Notes under the pieces: model-generated | The model's input: only the letters and a program-made list of their open reading frames with translations | Databases searched by the model: none | Told to the model about the DNA's origin: nothing | Position numbers and translations under genes: made by a program | NCBI RefSeq assembly: GCF_014646135.1 | Contig: NZ_BMMW01000001.1 | Location: 1,567,570-1,631,569, forward strand | Origin: Nocardia camponoti | GTDB taxonomy: Bacteria; Actinomycetota; Actinomycetes; Mycobacteriales; Mycobacteriaceae | Reading direction: 5' to 3' | DNA length: 64,000 nt | In this document: piece after piece, positions 24,299-33,927 of the stretch | Numbering within the stretch: position 1 is the first letter of the stretch | Layout: every line of letters begins with the position of its first letter

Positions 24299-25043
24299 GC
24301 ACACCGATCACGGTCATCGAACCAGGCGCGACCTCGGTAAAGCCCGCGTCGCGCACGGCGATCGCGCGACCCGCTTTCACCTCGTCGACCAACGACGCCC
24401 ACTCCCCCGCGCTCGCCGAGCGCACCGAGCACGCGAAGTCGCGCTTCGCCCATTCGGCGACCACCTCAACCGGCAATGCCCCCGCCAACAGCATCGACGC
24501 GTGCCCCACCTGCGCGGCGGCCTTGCCAACCGACATCTCAAGCGACTCGTTCACCCACAGCACCGGCAGACCGACCGGAGGCGCGGCGGGCTGATCGTGT
24601 TCGAGGTCGGTTCCCCCGATTTGCAGCTTGCGCACGCGCGGGTCGATCTTGCCAACCGGGCCGGGCACGAACGCGCGCGCTTGCGCACCGTTGACCTCAA
24701 CCGTCACGCCGGGCACGTCCTGCGCCGCGGTCCACTGCGCCCCGCGCGCCCGTCGCGCGACTTTGCGGATGCGCGACCGCTGCCACGCCAAATACCGGGC
24801 TTCCCACTCCCCGCCAGGCCCCGAACGCGGGTCGAGGCACACCGCCAGCGCGGCCGACGCGGCGGCGGCGAGCACATCGCTGCGCGCGGGCGGGTCGACT
24901 TTGGGCAGGTGCAACACCATCTGCATGGCCTGCACGAGCAGCGGGTCGTCGGGGTCACCCGACCCGCCGTAGCCGCGCGCTAGTTCGGCGTGGCGCGCGC
25001 GGAACGTCGCGAAGTAGTCGAGGACGGGAAGTGGTTCATTCAT
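24291..25043 (-). CDS. Pth2-type peptidyl-tRNA hydrolase family protein
   Basis: A 250-residue protein. The C-terminal about 110 residues match the PTH2 fold: VLWVNESLEMSVGKAAAQVGHAS (the K..AAQ.GHA helix of PTH2), AEWAKRDFACSVRSAS, and the closing PGSMTVIGVPG. The N-terminal half (FATFRARHAELARGYGGSGD; VLHLPKVDPPARSDVLAAAA) is an actinobacterial extension. It probably recycles peptidyl-tRNA or has a related hydrolase role; the canonical Pth is elsewhere. ATG 25043 is chosen over a TTG six bases upstream. A decayed duplicate of its 3' end lies just downstream. Confidence 0.8.
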   Translation of the reverse strand: MNEPLPVLDYFATFRARHAELARGYGGSGDPDDPLLVQAMQMVLHLPKVDPPARSDVLAAAASAALAVCLDPRSGPGGEWEARYLAWQRSRIRKVARRARGAQWTAAQDVPGVTVEVNGAQARAFVPGPVGKIDPRVRKLQIGGTDLEHDQPAAPPVGLPVLWVNESLEMSVGKAAAQVGHASMLLAGALPVEVVAEWAKRDFACSVRSASAGEWASLVDEVKAGRAIAVRDAGFTEVAPGSMTVIGVPG

Positions 25044-25253
25044 CGCCAAGCAAGCCTAATCAGACCAGTCAGCTACGGCGACCAGGGCGCCCGTCGGGAA
25101 CCATTGCCGACCGGTTGCCACGTTATTGTTTTGACACGCCAACTCCAAATTCGAAGCGCGACACGGGGATAGAATTGCCCGGTGCGTGAGGCTCGACGGG
25201 GAGCGTCGTCGCATTCTTTCTCGCCCTATTTTCGCGTTTCCCTAGGGGGAATC

Positions 25254-26933
25254 ATGCGCATTCTTTTGCTCGCGAGCGCATTCAATAGTCTTTCGCAACG
25301 CGTATTCACTGAGTTGCGTGCGCGCAATCATGTCGTCGGGGTCGAACTTGCCTTGAGCGACAGCATCATTCGCGCTGGCGTCACGCGTTTTCAACCTGAG
25401 TTGATCATCGCGCCCATGCTCACCACCGCAGTGCCAGAAGACATTTGGCGCACGCGCCCAGTCTTGATCGTGCACCCAGGACCGCTCGGCGATCGCGGCC
25501 CGTCATCGCTCGACTGGGCCATCACCATCGGCGCGCGCGAATGGGGCGTCACCGTGCTGCAAGCGGTCGCGGAAATGGATGCGGGCCCGGTCTGGGCAAC
25601 GGTCCCGTTCCCAGTCACAGCGTGCGGCAAAAGCGAGTTGTACCGCACCGAGGTGGCAGACGCGGCCGTCGAAGCCGTGCTGCTGGCGGTCGCGCGCTTC
25701 GCCTCGGGCATCTTCCGACCGCGCCCACTCGACTACACCGAGCCCGACATTCGCGGCCAAGAACGGCCCTATTTCAGCCAGGACCGCAGGCAGCTCGACT
25801 GGCAAACCCAGCCAACCCGCGACATCCTCCGCACCCTGCACGCCGCCGATTCGCAGCCGGGTGTGCTCGACGAACTCTGCGGTCGCCAGTTCTACCTGCA
25901 TGGGGCGCATCCCGAGGATCGCCTGCGCGGCACGCCCGGTGCGGTGATCGCGACACGGGAGGGTGCGATCTGTCGCGCGACCGTCGACGGTGCGGTCTGG
26001 CTGACTCAACTGCGCGAAAGAAGCCCTGGCCGAAGGGCTTTCAAGCGGGCTGCGGCCGAGGTCATCGAGCTAAGCCAGGTGCCCGAGGTCAAGGTGAGCC
26101 CAACCGAAGCGGCCAGTCGCAAAACCTTCACGCACGTAAGGTATTTCGAACGCGACAACGTGGGCTATCTCGAATTTTCCTTCCGCGGTGGTGCGATGAA
26201 TACCGCCGCGTGCGAACAATTACTCGCCGCCTACCTGCAGGCTCGCGAACAGGCCGTCGACGTCATCGTGCTGGGCGGCCCGCGCGACTTCTTCTCCAAC
26301 GGCATCGACCTCAACACCATCGAAGCCGCGAACGACCCCGCGATGGAGTCACTACGCAACATCAGCGCGATGAATGACCTGGTCGAAGCGATTTTGACGA
26401 CGACGGACAAGCTCGTGATCTCGGCACTCGCGGGCAACGCGGCAGCCGGCGGGGTGATGCTCGCCATCGCCGCCGACGAGGTGTGGTGCCGCGAAGCCGT
26501 CGTGCTCAATCCGCACTACGTGCTCATGGGCCTCTACGGTTCGGAATACTGGACTTATTCACTGCCGCGAAGAGTGGGACACGCGACAGCGAAAAGACTG
26601 ACCTCCCAACCACTTCCGCTCAATGCGCGCGCCGCAGCCGCGCTGGGATTGGTTGATCGCGTTATCGCAGGCGACGCTGCGGGATTTTCCGCGCGCGTCC
26701 ATCGCGACGCAACCATTCTCGCGCGCGACCCGGATTTGACCACTCGCCTTGTCGAAAAGAAACGTCGCCTCGCCGCCGATCAGGCCGACAAACCACTGCG
26801 CGTTTATCGCGCGGAAGAAATGGCGCGCATGCGCGAGAATTTCTTTGGGACGCGAAGTACTTATCACGATCTTCGCCGCAAGTTTGTTTACGGCGAGAAA
26901 CCGATTGCTACGCCCGCCTATTTGCGCGGTTAG
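25254..26933 (+). CDS. hypX: HypX-like hydrogenase maturation protein (formyltransferase + enoyl-CoA hydratase domains)
   Basis: A 559-residue two-domain enzyme. Residues 1-270 are a formyl-THF transferase-like half with the HypX hallmark HPGPLGDRGPSSLDWAI (74-90) and EMDAGPVW (107-114). Residues about 300-520 are a crotonase-fold half (GYLEFSFRGGAMNTAACEQL; FFSNGIDLNTIEA; SALAGNAAAGGVMLAIAADE; YVLMGLYGSEYWTYSLPRRV). HypX takes a formyl group from formyl-THF to CoA and releases CO for the active site of [NiFe] hydrogenases under air. Domain order and length agree. ATG 25254 follows AGGGGGA. No hydrogenase or other hyp gene is in the window, so its partner is elsewhere or it serves another C1 reaction. 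Confidence 0.85.
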   Translation: MRILLLASAFNSLSQRVFTELRARNHVVGVELALSDSIIRAGVTRFQPELIIAPMLTTAVPEDIWRTRPVLIVHPGPLGDRGPSSLDWAITIGAREWGVTVLQAVAEMDAGPVWATVPFPVTACGKSELYRTEVADAAVEAVLLAVARFASGIFRPRPLDYTEPDIRGQERPYFSQDRRQLDWQTQPTRDILRTLHAADSQPGVLDELCGRQFYLHGAHPEDRLRGTPGAVIATREGAICRATVDGAVWLTQLRERSPGRRAFKRAAAEVIELSQVPEVKVSPTEAASRKTFTHVRYFERDNVGYLEFSFRGGAMNTAACEQLLAAYLQAREQAVDVIVLGGPRDFFSNGIDLNTIEAANDPAMESLRNISAMNDLVEAILTTTDKLVISALAGNAAAGGVMLAIAADEVWCREAVVLNPHYVLMGLYGSEYWTYSLPRRVGHATAKRLTSQPLPLNARAAAALGLVDRVIAGDAAGFSARVHRDATILARDPDLTTRLVEKKRRLAADQADKPLRVYRAEEMARMRENFFGTRSTYHDLRRKFVYGEKPIATPAYLRG

Positions 26934-27361
26934 CGCACCTGGACCTGCAGCGAGAACGTGGGGTCTGGGTTGGTCGGCGGCCGGTTCGCCGCGGTGAAAA
27001 CGAACTCGACCTGCGTGACCCCGTTTTGGATCGCGCGGAAGGCCCACACGGTCGCGTTGCCGTCGGCTTGCGGACCGCCGTCGGGGATCAGCGTGCCGGG
27101 GTCTTCGTTGACCTGTACCCACGTCGACAGCGAGTCGGGGTTTTGCGGCAGCCGGACCGTGAGCCGCTGACCAATGACCATGTTCACCGTGGTGTTGTTC
27201 GCGCTTTCGTCGACGCTGATCGGGCCAGCTACCACGGCCGATGTCGTTGTCAGCGGCAAGCTCGACGGGGTGATGTCGGTGTCGCCGGACTCATCCTTCG
27301 CGCATCCGATCGCGAGACCCGCGACCACCCCGACAACAAGAACAAACCCAACTGCACGCAC
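26930..27361 (-). CDS. chagasin-like (protease inhibitor I42) lipoprotein
   Basis: A 143-residue exported lipoprotein with the lipobox GLAIGC (Cys about 20), followed by a Thr/Ser-rich spacer. The C-terminal about 95 residues resemble the chagasin/ICP cysteine-protease inhibitor fold. VIGQRLTVRLPQNPDSLSTW occupies the place of the NPTTG-W loop, and VWAFRAIQNGVTQVEFVFTA the RPW loop. The loop residues diverge from the classical consensus, so inhibition of cysteine peptidases is uncertain. The gene converges on hypX with a four-base overlap. Confidence 0.6.
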   Translation of the reverse strand: MRAVGFVLVVGVVAGLAIGCAKDESGDTDITPSSLPLTTTSAVVAGPISVDESANNTTVNMVIGQRLTVRLPQNPDSLSTWVQVNEDPGTLIPDGGPQADGNATVWAFRAIQNGVTQVEFVFTAANRPPTNPDPTFSLQVQVR

Positions 27362-27442
27362 CGCGACCTCCCGGTTGCCGACCGTTAGCTCTCCGAGTTC
27401 CCTGAGGGTAACCGGAGGAAGTCGGCGAACCGGGCAGGCGCG

Positions 27443-28735
<1,293 letters not shown>

Positions 28736-28756
28736 TTAGTCGTTCGGCGGGTTTGC

Positions 28757-30499
28757 TTACTTGGTGGCTACCGCGCCGTCGTGTGCGTGCGCGTTGTGCT
28801 TGGCAGAACCCCAGCCGACGTGCGCTTCGGTGCGCATCTTGTCGACCATGTGCGGGTAGTGCAGCTCAAACGCGGGACGCTCGGAGCGAATGCGCGGCAG
28901 CTCGTAGAAGTTGTGGCGCGGCGGCGGGCAAGTGGTTGCCCATTCAAGCGAGTTGCCGTAGCCCCACGGGTCGTCAACGGTGACAACCTCGCCGTAGCGG
29001 TAGCTCTTGAACACGTTCCAGATGAACGGGAGCATCGAGGCACCGAGGATGAACGCGCCGATCGTGGAGATCGTGTTCAGCGTGGTGAAACCATCCGACG
29101 GCAGGTAGTCGGCGTAGCGACGCGGCATGCCCTCAGCGCCCAGCCAGTGCTGCACGAGGAAGGTGGTGTGGAAGCCGATGAACGTGGCCCAGAAGTGCCA
29201 CTTGCCGAGACGCTCGTCCATCATGCGGCCGGTGATCTTCGGGAACCAGAAGTAGATACCGGCGAAGGTGGCGAACACGATGGTGCCGAAGAGCACGTAG
29301 TGGAAGTGCGCGACAACGAAGTACGAGTCGGTGACGTGGAAGTCAAGCGGCGGCGAGGCGAGGATGACGCCGGAAAGACCACCGAAGAGGAAGGTGACCA
29401 AGAAGCCGATCGACCACAGCATCGGGGTTTCGAACGTCAACTGACCGCGCCACATCGTGCCGATCCAGTTGAAGAACTTCACACCGGTCGGAACCGCGAT
29501 GAGGAACGTCATGAACGAGAAGTACGGAAGCAGCACCGCGCCGGTGGCGTACATGTGGTGCGCCCACACCGCGATCGACAGCGCCGCGATACCCAGCGTC
29601 GCGTAAACGAGGGTGGTGTAACCGAAGATCGGCTTGCGCGAGAACACCGGGAAGATCTCAGAGACGATGCCGAAGAAGGGCAGCGCGATGATGTAGACCT
29701 CGGGGTGGCCGAAGAACCAGAACAGGTGCTGGTAAAGCAGCACGCCGCCGTTGGCCGGGTCGTAGATGTGGCCACCGAGGTGACGGTCGTAAGCAAGGCC
29801 GAACAGCGCGGCGGTGAGCAGCGGGAACGCGAGCAGCACGAGCACCGAGGTGACGGCGATGTTCCAGGTGAAGATCGGCATGCGGAACATGGTCATACCG
29901 GGGCAGCGCAGGCAGACCACGGTGGTGAGCATGTTGACGCCACCGAGGATGGTGCCAAGACCCGAAACGGCGAGACCAAGAATCCACAGGTCAGTGCCGA
30001 CGCCGGGCGAGTGCAGGATGTTGGTGAGCGGCGTGTACGCCGTCCAACCGAAGTCCGCGGCACCGCCGGGGGTGATGAAGCCCGCCGTCGCCATCGTGCC
30101 GCCGAACAGGTACAGCCAGTAGCTGAACGCGTTCAGACGGGGGAACGCCACGTCAGGCGCGCCGATCTGCAGCGGCAGGATGATGTTGGCGAAGCCGAAC
30201 ACGATCGCCGTCGCGTAGAACAGCAGCATGATCGTGCCGTGCATGGTGAACAGCTGGTTGAACTGCTCGGGCGAAAGGAACTGCAAACCCGGACGGGCGA
30301 GCTCGGCGCGCATAAGCAGCGCCATAAGACCGCCGACCAGGAAGAAGCTGATCGCCGTCACCAAGTACATGGTGCCGAGCACCTTGGGGTCGGTGGTGGT
30401 GACCGCCTTGTAGAGGAACGACCCCTTGGGCCCAGTCCGAGCCGGATAGGGTCGAGTCGCTTCCAGCTGAGGGACTGGCCTGGGCTCTACCGCAGTCAC
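28757..30499 (-). CDS. ctaD: cytochrome c oxidase subunit I (aa3 type)
   Basis: The 580-residue catalytic subunit of the aa3 oxidase in the bcc-aa3 supercomplex. It has twelve-helix hydrophobicity, heme ligand regions ([25 protein letters not shown]), the CuB and His-Tyr crosslink motif FGHPEVYI, and the HH pair in [10 protein letters not shown]. Proton-channel residues lie near PLTN. GTG 30499 is eight bases after AGGAGG. Subunits II, III and the bcc genes are elsewhere, as in mycobacteria. It lies next to serB2 in the M. tuberculosis order and ends in its own terminator. Confidence 0.97.
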   Translation of the reverse strand: MTAVEPRPVPQLEATRPYPARTGPKGSFLYKAVTTTDPKVLGTMYLVTAISFFLVGGLMALLMRAELARPGLQFLSPEQFNQLFTMHGTIMLLFYATAIVFGFANIILPLQIGAPDVAFPRLNAFSYWLYLFGGTMATAGFITPGGAADFGWTAYTPLTNILHSPGVGTDLWILGLAVSGLGTILGGVNMLTTVVCLRCPGMTMFRMPIFTWNIAVTSVLVLLAFPLLTAALFGLAYDRHLGGHIYDPANGGVLLYQHLFWFFGHPEVYIIALPFFGIVSEIFPVFSRKPIFGYTTLVYATLGIAALSIAVWAHHMYATGAVLLPYFSFMTFLIAVPTGVKFFNWIGTMWRGQLTFETPMLWSIGFLVTFLFGGLSGVILASPPLDFHVTDSYFVVAHFHYVLFGTIVFATFAGIYFWFPKITGRMMDERLGKWHFWATFIGFHTTFLVQHWLGAEGMPRRYADYLPSDGFTTLNTISTIGAFILGASMLPFIWNVFKSYRYGEVVTVDDPWGYGNSLEWATTCPPPRHNFYELPRIRSERPAFELHYPHMVDKMRTEAHVGWGSAKHNAHAHDGAVATK

Positions 30500-30815
30500 T
30501 GATCCTCCTGAAGATGCCTGTACGTCACTCGCAGCGCCCGCTACTTAGACAGCAACAGGACATGCGTTGGGATGAATCGTAAACCGTGGCGCTGCCGCTT
30601 TCCGCGCGGGTCCTACTCTGTGTCGTATTCGGCGCGCCGTAGTGGAATTCGCGCTTGCCGCAGTCGATGCCAGCCCGACGCTACGCCGCAGGTGAGGCGC
30701 TCGCGGACCCTCGCGGCGATGAGTTTCGCGGCCTCACCACGTCTGTATCGTTGACCGTGCGTTCGACCGTTTGCCACTCGCACGGCCCCCTGTTGACTAA
30801 GCATGAGGAGTCGCA
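30500..30815. other. 316-bp ctaD/VOC divergent promoter region
   Basis: The gap between the divergent ctaD and VOC genes must contain both promoters. Short open frames here are low-complexity high-GC noise. Apart from the AGGAGG site of ctaD and GAGGAG before the VOC gene, I see no clear operator or repeat. Confidence 0.4.
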
Positions 30816-31622
30816 ATGAGCTACCAAGCAAAGCCCGGTGATCCGAACTGGGTCGACCTCTACACCTCCGATCCGGCCGGTGCCGCCGCGTTTTACGGCT
30901 CACTGTTCGGCTGGTCCGCCGAAAGCAACGAAGAGTTCGGCGGGTATATCCGCTTCAGTAAAGATGGCGCCGCCGTCGCTGGTGGAATGGGTCGACGCGA
31001 GGACGACGGCGACCCGTACCCGGACCGCTGGACTATTTACCTGGCGACCAACGACGCCGCCGCGACGGCGAAGAAGGCCGAAGCCGACGGTGGCAGCATT
31101 GTTCTTGAGCCGATGGTCGTCGGCGATTTGGGCACGATGACGGTGCTCACCGACGTTGGCGGCGTCGCCGTCGGTGCGTGGCAGGCCGACCAGTTCCCCG
31201 GTTTCGGAGCCGTCGGCAACGTGTCCGGAGGTGTGTGGCGCGACGCCGCCGGGCTGCCGTCCTGGTTCGAACTGATGACCCGCGACTACGAGGGTTCGCT
31301 GAAGTTCTACCATGATGTCTTCGGCTGGACCGACACCCTCACCATCGCCGACACCCCCGAATTCAAGTACACGACCATCCACGCGACGTCACCAATGGTT
31401 GGCGGAGTCATGGACGGCAACGGGCATCTGCCCGAGGGCGTACCGGGCGCGTGGACGGTGTACTTCGGATCCGACAACGTGGACGCGACCGTCGAACAAG
31501 CCGTCGCGCTTGGCGGCAGCGTCGTTTTCGAGCCGATGGAAACGCCGTACGGGAAGTTGGCCGGTTTGGCCGACCCGTCGGGCGCCCACTTCTGTGTTGG
31601 TGGGACGGCTACGACTTCGTGA
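30816..31622 (+). CDS. two-domain VOC (glyoxalase/bleomycin resistance fold) protein
   Basis: A 268-residue protein with two vicinal-oxygen-chelate repeats: residues about 8-120 (DPNWVDLYTSDPAGAAAFYG, LFGWSAE; ADGGSIVLEPMVVGDLGTM) and about 145-262 (PSWFELMTRDYEGSLKFYHD, VFGWTDTL; ALGGSVVFEPMETPYGKLAG). The pattern fits the Rv0577/TB27.3 family, small-molecule binding proteins or lyases of uncertain substrate. An AGGAGT site lies ahead of the ATG. It is followed by a tandem repeat array rather than a gene. Confidence 0.88.
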   Translation: MSYQAKPGDPNWVDLYTSDPAGAAAFYGSLFGWSAESNEEFGGYIRFSKDGAAVAGGMGRREDDGDPYPDRWTIYLATNDAAATAKKAEADGGSIVLEPMVVGDLGTMTVLTDVGGVAVGAWQADQFPGFGAVGNVSGGVWRDAAGLPSWFELMTRDYEGSLKFYHDVFGWTDTLTIADTPEFKYTTIHATSPMVGGVMDGNGHLPEGVPGAWTVYFGSDNVDATVEQAVALGGSVVFEPMETPYGKLAGLADPSGAHFCVGGTATTS

Positions 31623-31639
31623 GCCGTCGCTTTGGTCCC

Positions 31640-32010
31640 GCGCACTGGTAGGTGCGTGGGACCGTACGCCCCGGGGGGGCGTGGGCTGGGCGGCCTGCGA
31701 CTCGCGGGTCCAGCCTCGCGCACTGCTAGCACGTGGCACGCACGCGTCACGTTGGCGCCCGCCGCGAGCGCGCTGCGCGAAGAATGCTGGGGGCGTGGGC
31801 TGAGTTTGGCCCCGATCGGCGGGGCGAGCCCGGCACACTGGTAGGGCGCGTCACGTCGGCGCCCACCGCGAGCGCTGCGCGAAGAATGCTGGGGGCGTGG
31901 GCTGGGTTTGGCCCCGATCGGCGGGGCGAGTCCGGCGCACTGGTAGGGCGCGTCACGTCGGCGCACGCCAACCGCGCTACGCGAAGATCGCCCCGAGGGC
32001 GTGGGCTACG
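31640..32010. repeat. tandem array of about 102-bp units
   Basis: Four copies, decreasing in quality outward. Landmark CACTG lies at 31643, 31721, 31836 and 31938. The core GGGGGCGTGGGCTG recurs near 31675, 31789, 31892 and (decayed) 31995, and TTTGGCCCCGATCGGCGGGG occurs twice exactly (31805, 31907). The two best units are spaced exactly 102 bp. The array fills the gap between the VOC gene and fecB and stops about 25 bp before the fecB start, so it covers the fecB promoter region. Confidence 0.85.
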
Positions 32011-32034
32011 GCGGTCCGCATTACCCTCGTGCGC

Positions 32035-33114
32035 ATGGCGCTGAGCACCCGATTCCGTCGTGTCCGCGTGCGTGGTTCGCGGGGCGCGGTCCTTGCGGTT
32101 ACGGCACTGTGCGCGGTCGCGATGACGGCTGGGTGCGCCGAACAAGTCGATGACGCGTCGACCATCGTGCGGACGACGACCAATATCGCCGGTGCCGGGG
32201 TTGTTGGCGTCCAGCGCGACACAACTACCGCGTGCCCGCTACCGAGCGCGGCCGACCCGGCATCGGGACCAACCCGCAGCGTCACCAATGCCAACGGAGT
32301 CACGCAGATTCCGGCTGATCCGCAGCGCATCGTCGCGCTCACCCCGGCGGCCATCGACGCCGCGTGCGCGCTTGGGTTGTGGGAGCGCGTCGTTGGCGCG
32401 GTCACCCTCGACGGCGAACGTCCGCAGCCGGTGTATTTGGGCTACGGCATCCTCAAGTCGCCGACGGTCGGCCCGATCGGCAACCCCGATCCTGCGAAAA
32501 TCGCCGCGCTCAAGCCCGACGTGATCCTCGGCGATGTCGCGAGCAATAGCGCCGAGCTGAGCGCGATCGCCCCGACCGTGCTCGTCGGCGCGAATGACAG
32601 CTGGCAGTCCGATTTCGTCGCTTACGCCGCTGGCCTTGGTCGCCGCTCGGTCGCCGAGGCCGCACTTGGCGCTTACCGCGCCGAGGCGAAGGAGGCGGGT
32701 GTCGCGATCAACGCGGCGCAGTCCCAGGCGTCGGTGCTGCGCTTCACCCCAGACGCCATCACGATCCAGGGCACGAATTCCTTTGCGGGACAGGTCCTTT
32801 CCGATGTTGGTGTGCAGCGCCCCACCCCCCAGCGCGGCCCTTCGTCCCCAGTCGCCATTGACGAACTAAGCAAGCGCGGCGAGGGCGACATCATCTACGT
32901 GATGTTCGGCCGCGACGGCTCGAGCGCGTCGGATGCTTCGGAGCAGTACGGCCGAAAAGTATTGAAGTCGACCGAGTTTGGCGAGTTGGGCGCGGCGAGC
33001 GACAAACGGGTATTCGCGGTCGACGATTACGTGTGGCACGGCTGGGGCCTCACCGCGGCCCGCGCCCTCGTGACCGATCTCAAGGCGAGTTTGAACGGGT
33101 ACGTGACGGACTAG
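32035..33114 (+). CDS. fecB: periplasmic siderophore/metal-binding lipoprotein (FecB-like)
   Basis: A 359-residue substrate-binding lipoprotein of the FepB/FecB type. The signal peptide carries lipobox MTAGC (Cys about 33). The mature protein has PADPQRIVALTPAAIDAACA, KIAALKPDVILGDVASNSAE, a long linking helix (FVAYAAGLGRRSVAEAALGA) and a C-terminal lobe ending DDYVWHGWGLTAARALVTDL. It would bind ferric siderophores or heme outside the membrane; no ABC permease is adjacent. In M. tuberculosis fecB follows ctaD in the same place. ATG 32035 is chosen so that the signal peptide starts properly; a longer frame would read into the tandem repeats. Confidence 0.88.
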   Translation: MALSTRFRRVRVRGSRGAVLAVTALCAVAMTAGCAEQVDDASTIVRTTTNIAGAGVVGVQRDTTTACPLPSAADPASGPTRSVTNANGVTQIPADPQRIVALTPAAIDAACALGLWERVVGAVTLDGERPQPVYLGYGILKSPTVGPIGNPDPAKIAALKPDVILGDVASNSAELSAIAPTVLVGANDSWQSDFVAYAAGLGRRSVAEAALGAYRAEAKEAGVAINAAQSQASVLRFTPDAITIQGTNSFAGQVLSDVGVQRPTPQRGPSSPVAIDELSKRGEGDIIYVMFGRDGSSASDASEQYGRKVLKSTEFGELGAASDKRVFAVDDYVWHGWGLTAARALVTDLKASLNGYVTD

Positions 33115-33129
33115 CGCGGTAGCAACTGT

Positions 33130-33234
33130 ATGGTTGCGTCAGCAGTGGCATTTTCGTGCAAGTTCAGGGCCGGTAGCCCCGAATTGGCCCATCCGAGCGC
33201 GAACGTGCACGTTTATGCCATCGCGGACGCAACC
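33130..33234. repeat. long imperfect palindrome, second copy of TGGCATTTTCGTGC-type element
   Basis: The left arm (33131-33164) begins TGGTTGCGTC and contains TGGCATTTTCGTGC. The right arm (33201-33234) is its near-perfect mirror (GAACGTGCACG, ATGCCA, GACGCAACCA). The centre is about 36 bp. Size, core and position between convergent genes (fecB and tetR) match the element at 2897-3005. Confidence 0.75.
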
Positions 33235-33273
33235 AGATGGTTGCGAAGGTCCCCACTGCCGACGCGCGGGACG

Positions 33274-33843
33274 CTAATCGAACCGAATCGTCGCGATCAT
33301 CTCGCGCGCTAACTCCTCAGGATCGCTAGTCCCCGCCAATACTGAGTCAGCCAGCGCACCCTCGCGCCACAGCGTCGCGAATCCGTGCACCACCGACCAC
33401 GCTGCCAACTGACTCGCCCGTTGCCGCGCGACCTCCGGATTCGCTTGTGCCCCTTCCATTCCGGCACGCAACGACACACCTGATCGCTCACGAGCCGCGA
33501 GCAACTCCGGGTCGTCGGCACGCAAAACCTCTCGGCGGAACATCACGTCGAAGCGCCCGGGGTTCCTCAATGCGAAGCGGATGTAGGCCACCGCGATGTC
33601 GCGCAAATCCGGGCCCGCTGCCGCCAATTCCGTTGCGAGCAAATCGAATCCCTGCACCGCGAGCGCGGTAAACAAGCCCGCTCGGTCGCCGAAATGATGC
33701 GCGGGCGCGGCATGCGACACCCCCGCCCGCCGCGCGAGCGCTCGCAGCGAAACCGCCTCAATTCCCTCGCTCGCGATCTGCTCGGCGGCCGAGTCGAGCA
33801 ACACCGTGCGCAGGTCACCGTGGTGATAGCCGGTCTTGGTCAT
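33274..33843 (-). CDS. TetR-family repressor
   Basis: A 189-residue regulator. The N-terminal helix-turn-helix is LRTVLLDSAAEQIASEGIEA followed by VSLRALARRAGVSHAAPAHHFGDRAGLFTALA. The C-terminal ligand domain contains YIRFALRNPGRFDVMFRREV and SVVHGFATLWREGALADSVL, as in the TetR_C_13/WHG-type group. ATG 33843 is used; a longer frame exists without support. It is divergent from a DoxX gene, and two matching dyads lie between them, so it probably represses both. Confidence 0.9.
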   Translation of the reverse strand: MTKTGYHHGDLRTVLLDSAAEQIASEGIEAVSLRALARRAGVSHAAPAHHFGDRAGLFTALAVQGFDLLATELAAAGPDLRDIAVAYIRFALRNPGRFDVMFRREVLRADDPELLAARERSGVSLRAGMEGAQANPEVARQRASQLAAWSVVHGFATLWREGALADSVLAGTSDPEELAREMIATIRFD

Positions 33844-33861
33844 CCCTCGATAGTCGCCCAC

Positions 33862-33881
33862 AATCTTGTCATTGACAAGTT
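33862..33881. promoter_or_regulatory. TetR operator 1
   Basis: The dyad CTTGTCA-T-TGACAAG is flanked as AATCTTGTC/GACAAGTT. It is one of two similar palindromes in the 84-bp tetR-doxX gap. Confidence 0.65.
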
Positions 33882-33895
33882 CGCCGCGCGGTGGC

Positions 33896-33916
33896 AATCT
33901 TGTCGGTGTCAAGATT
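33896..33916. promoter_or_regulatory. TetR operator 2
   Basis: A dyad with half-sites AATCTTG and CAAGATT around TCGGTGT, sharing AATCTTGTC with operator 1. It starts 34 bp from operator 1 and overlaps the doxX leader just before its GGAG site. Confidence 0.65.
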
Positions 33917-33927
33917 GGAGTGTCCCG

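Noticed and set aside
31389..32005. Several overlapping frames in the tandem repeat region
   Set aside because: The repeated protein segments simply translate the DNA repeats; no start signals and no conserved domain.
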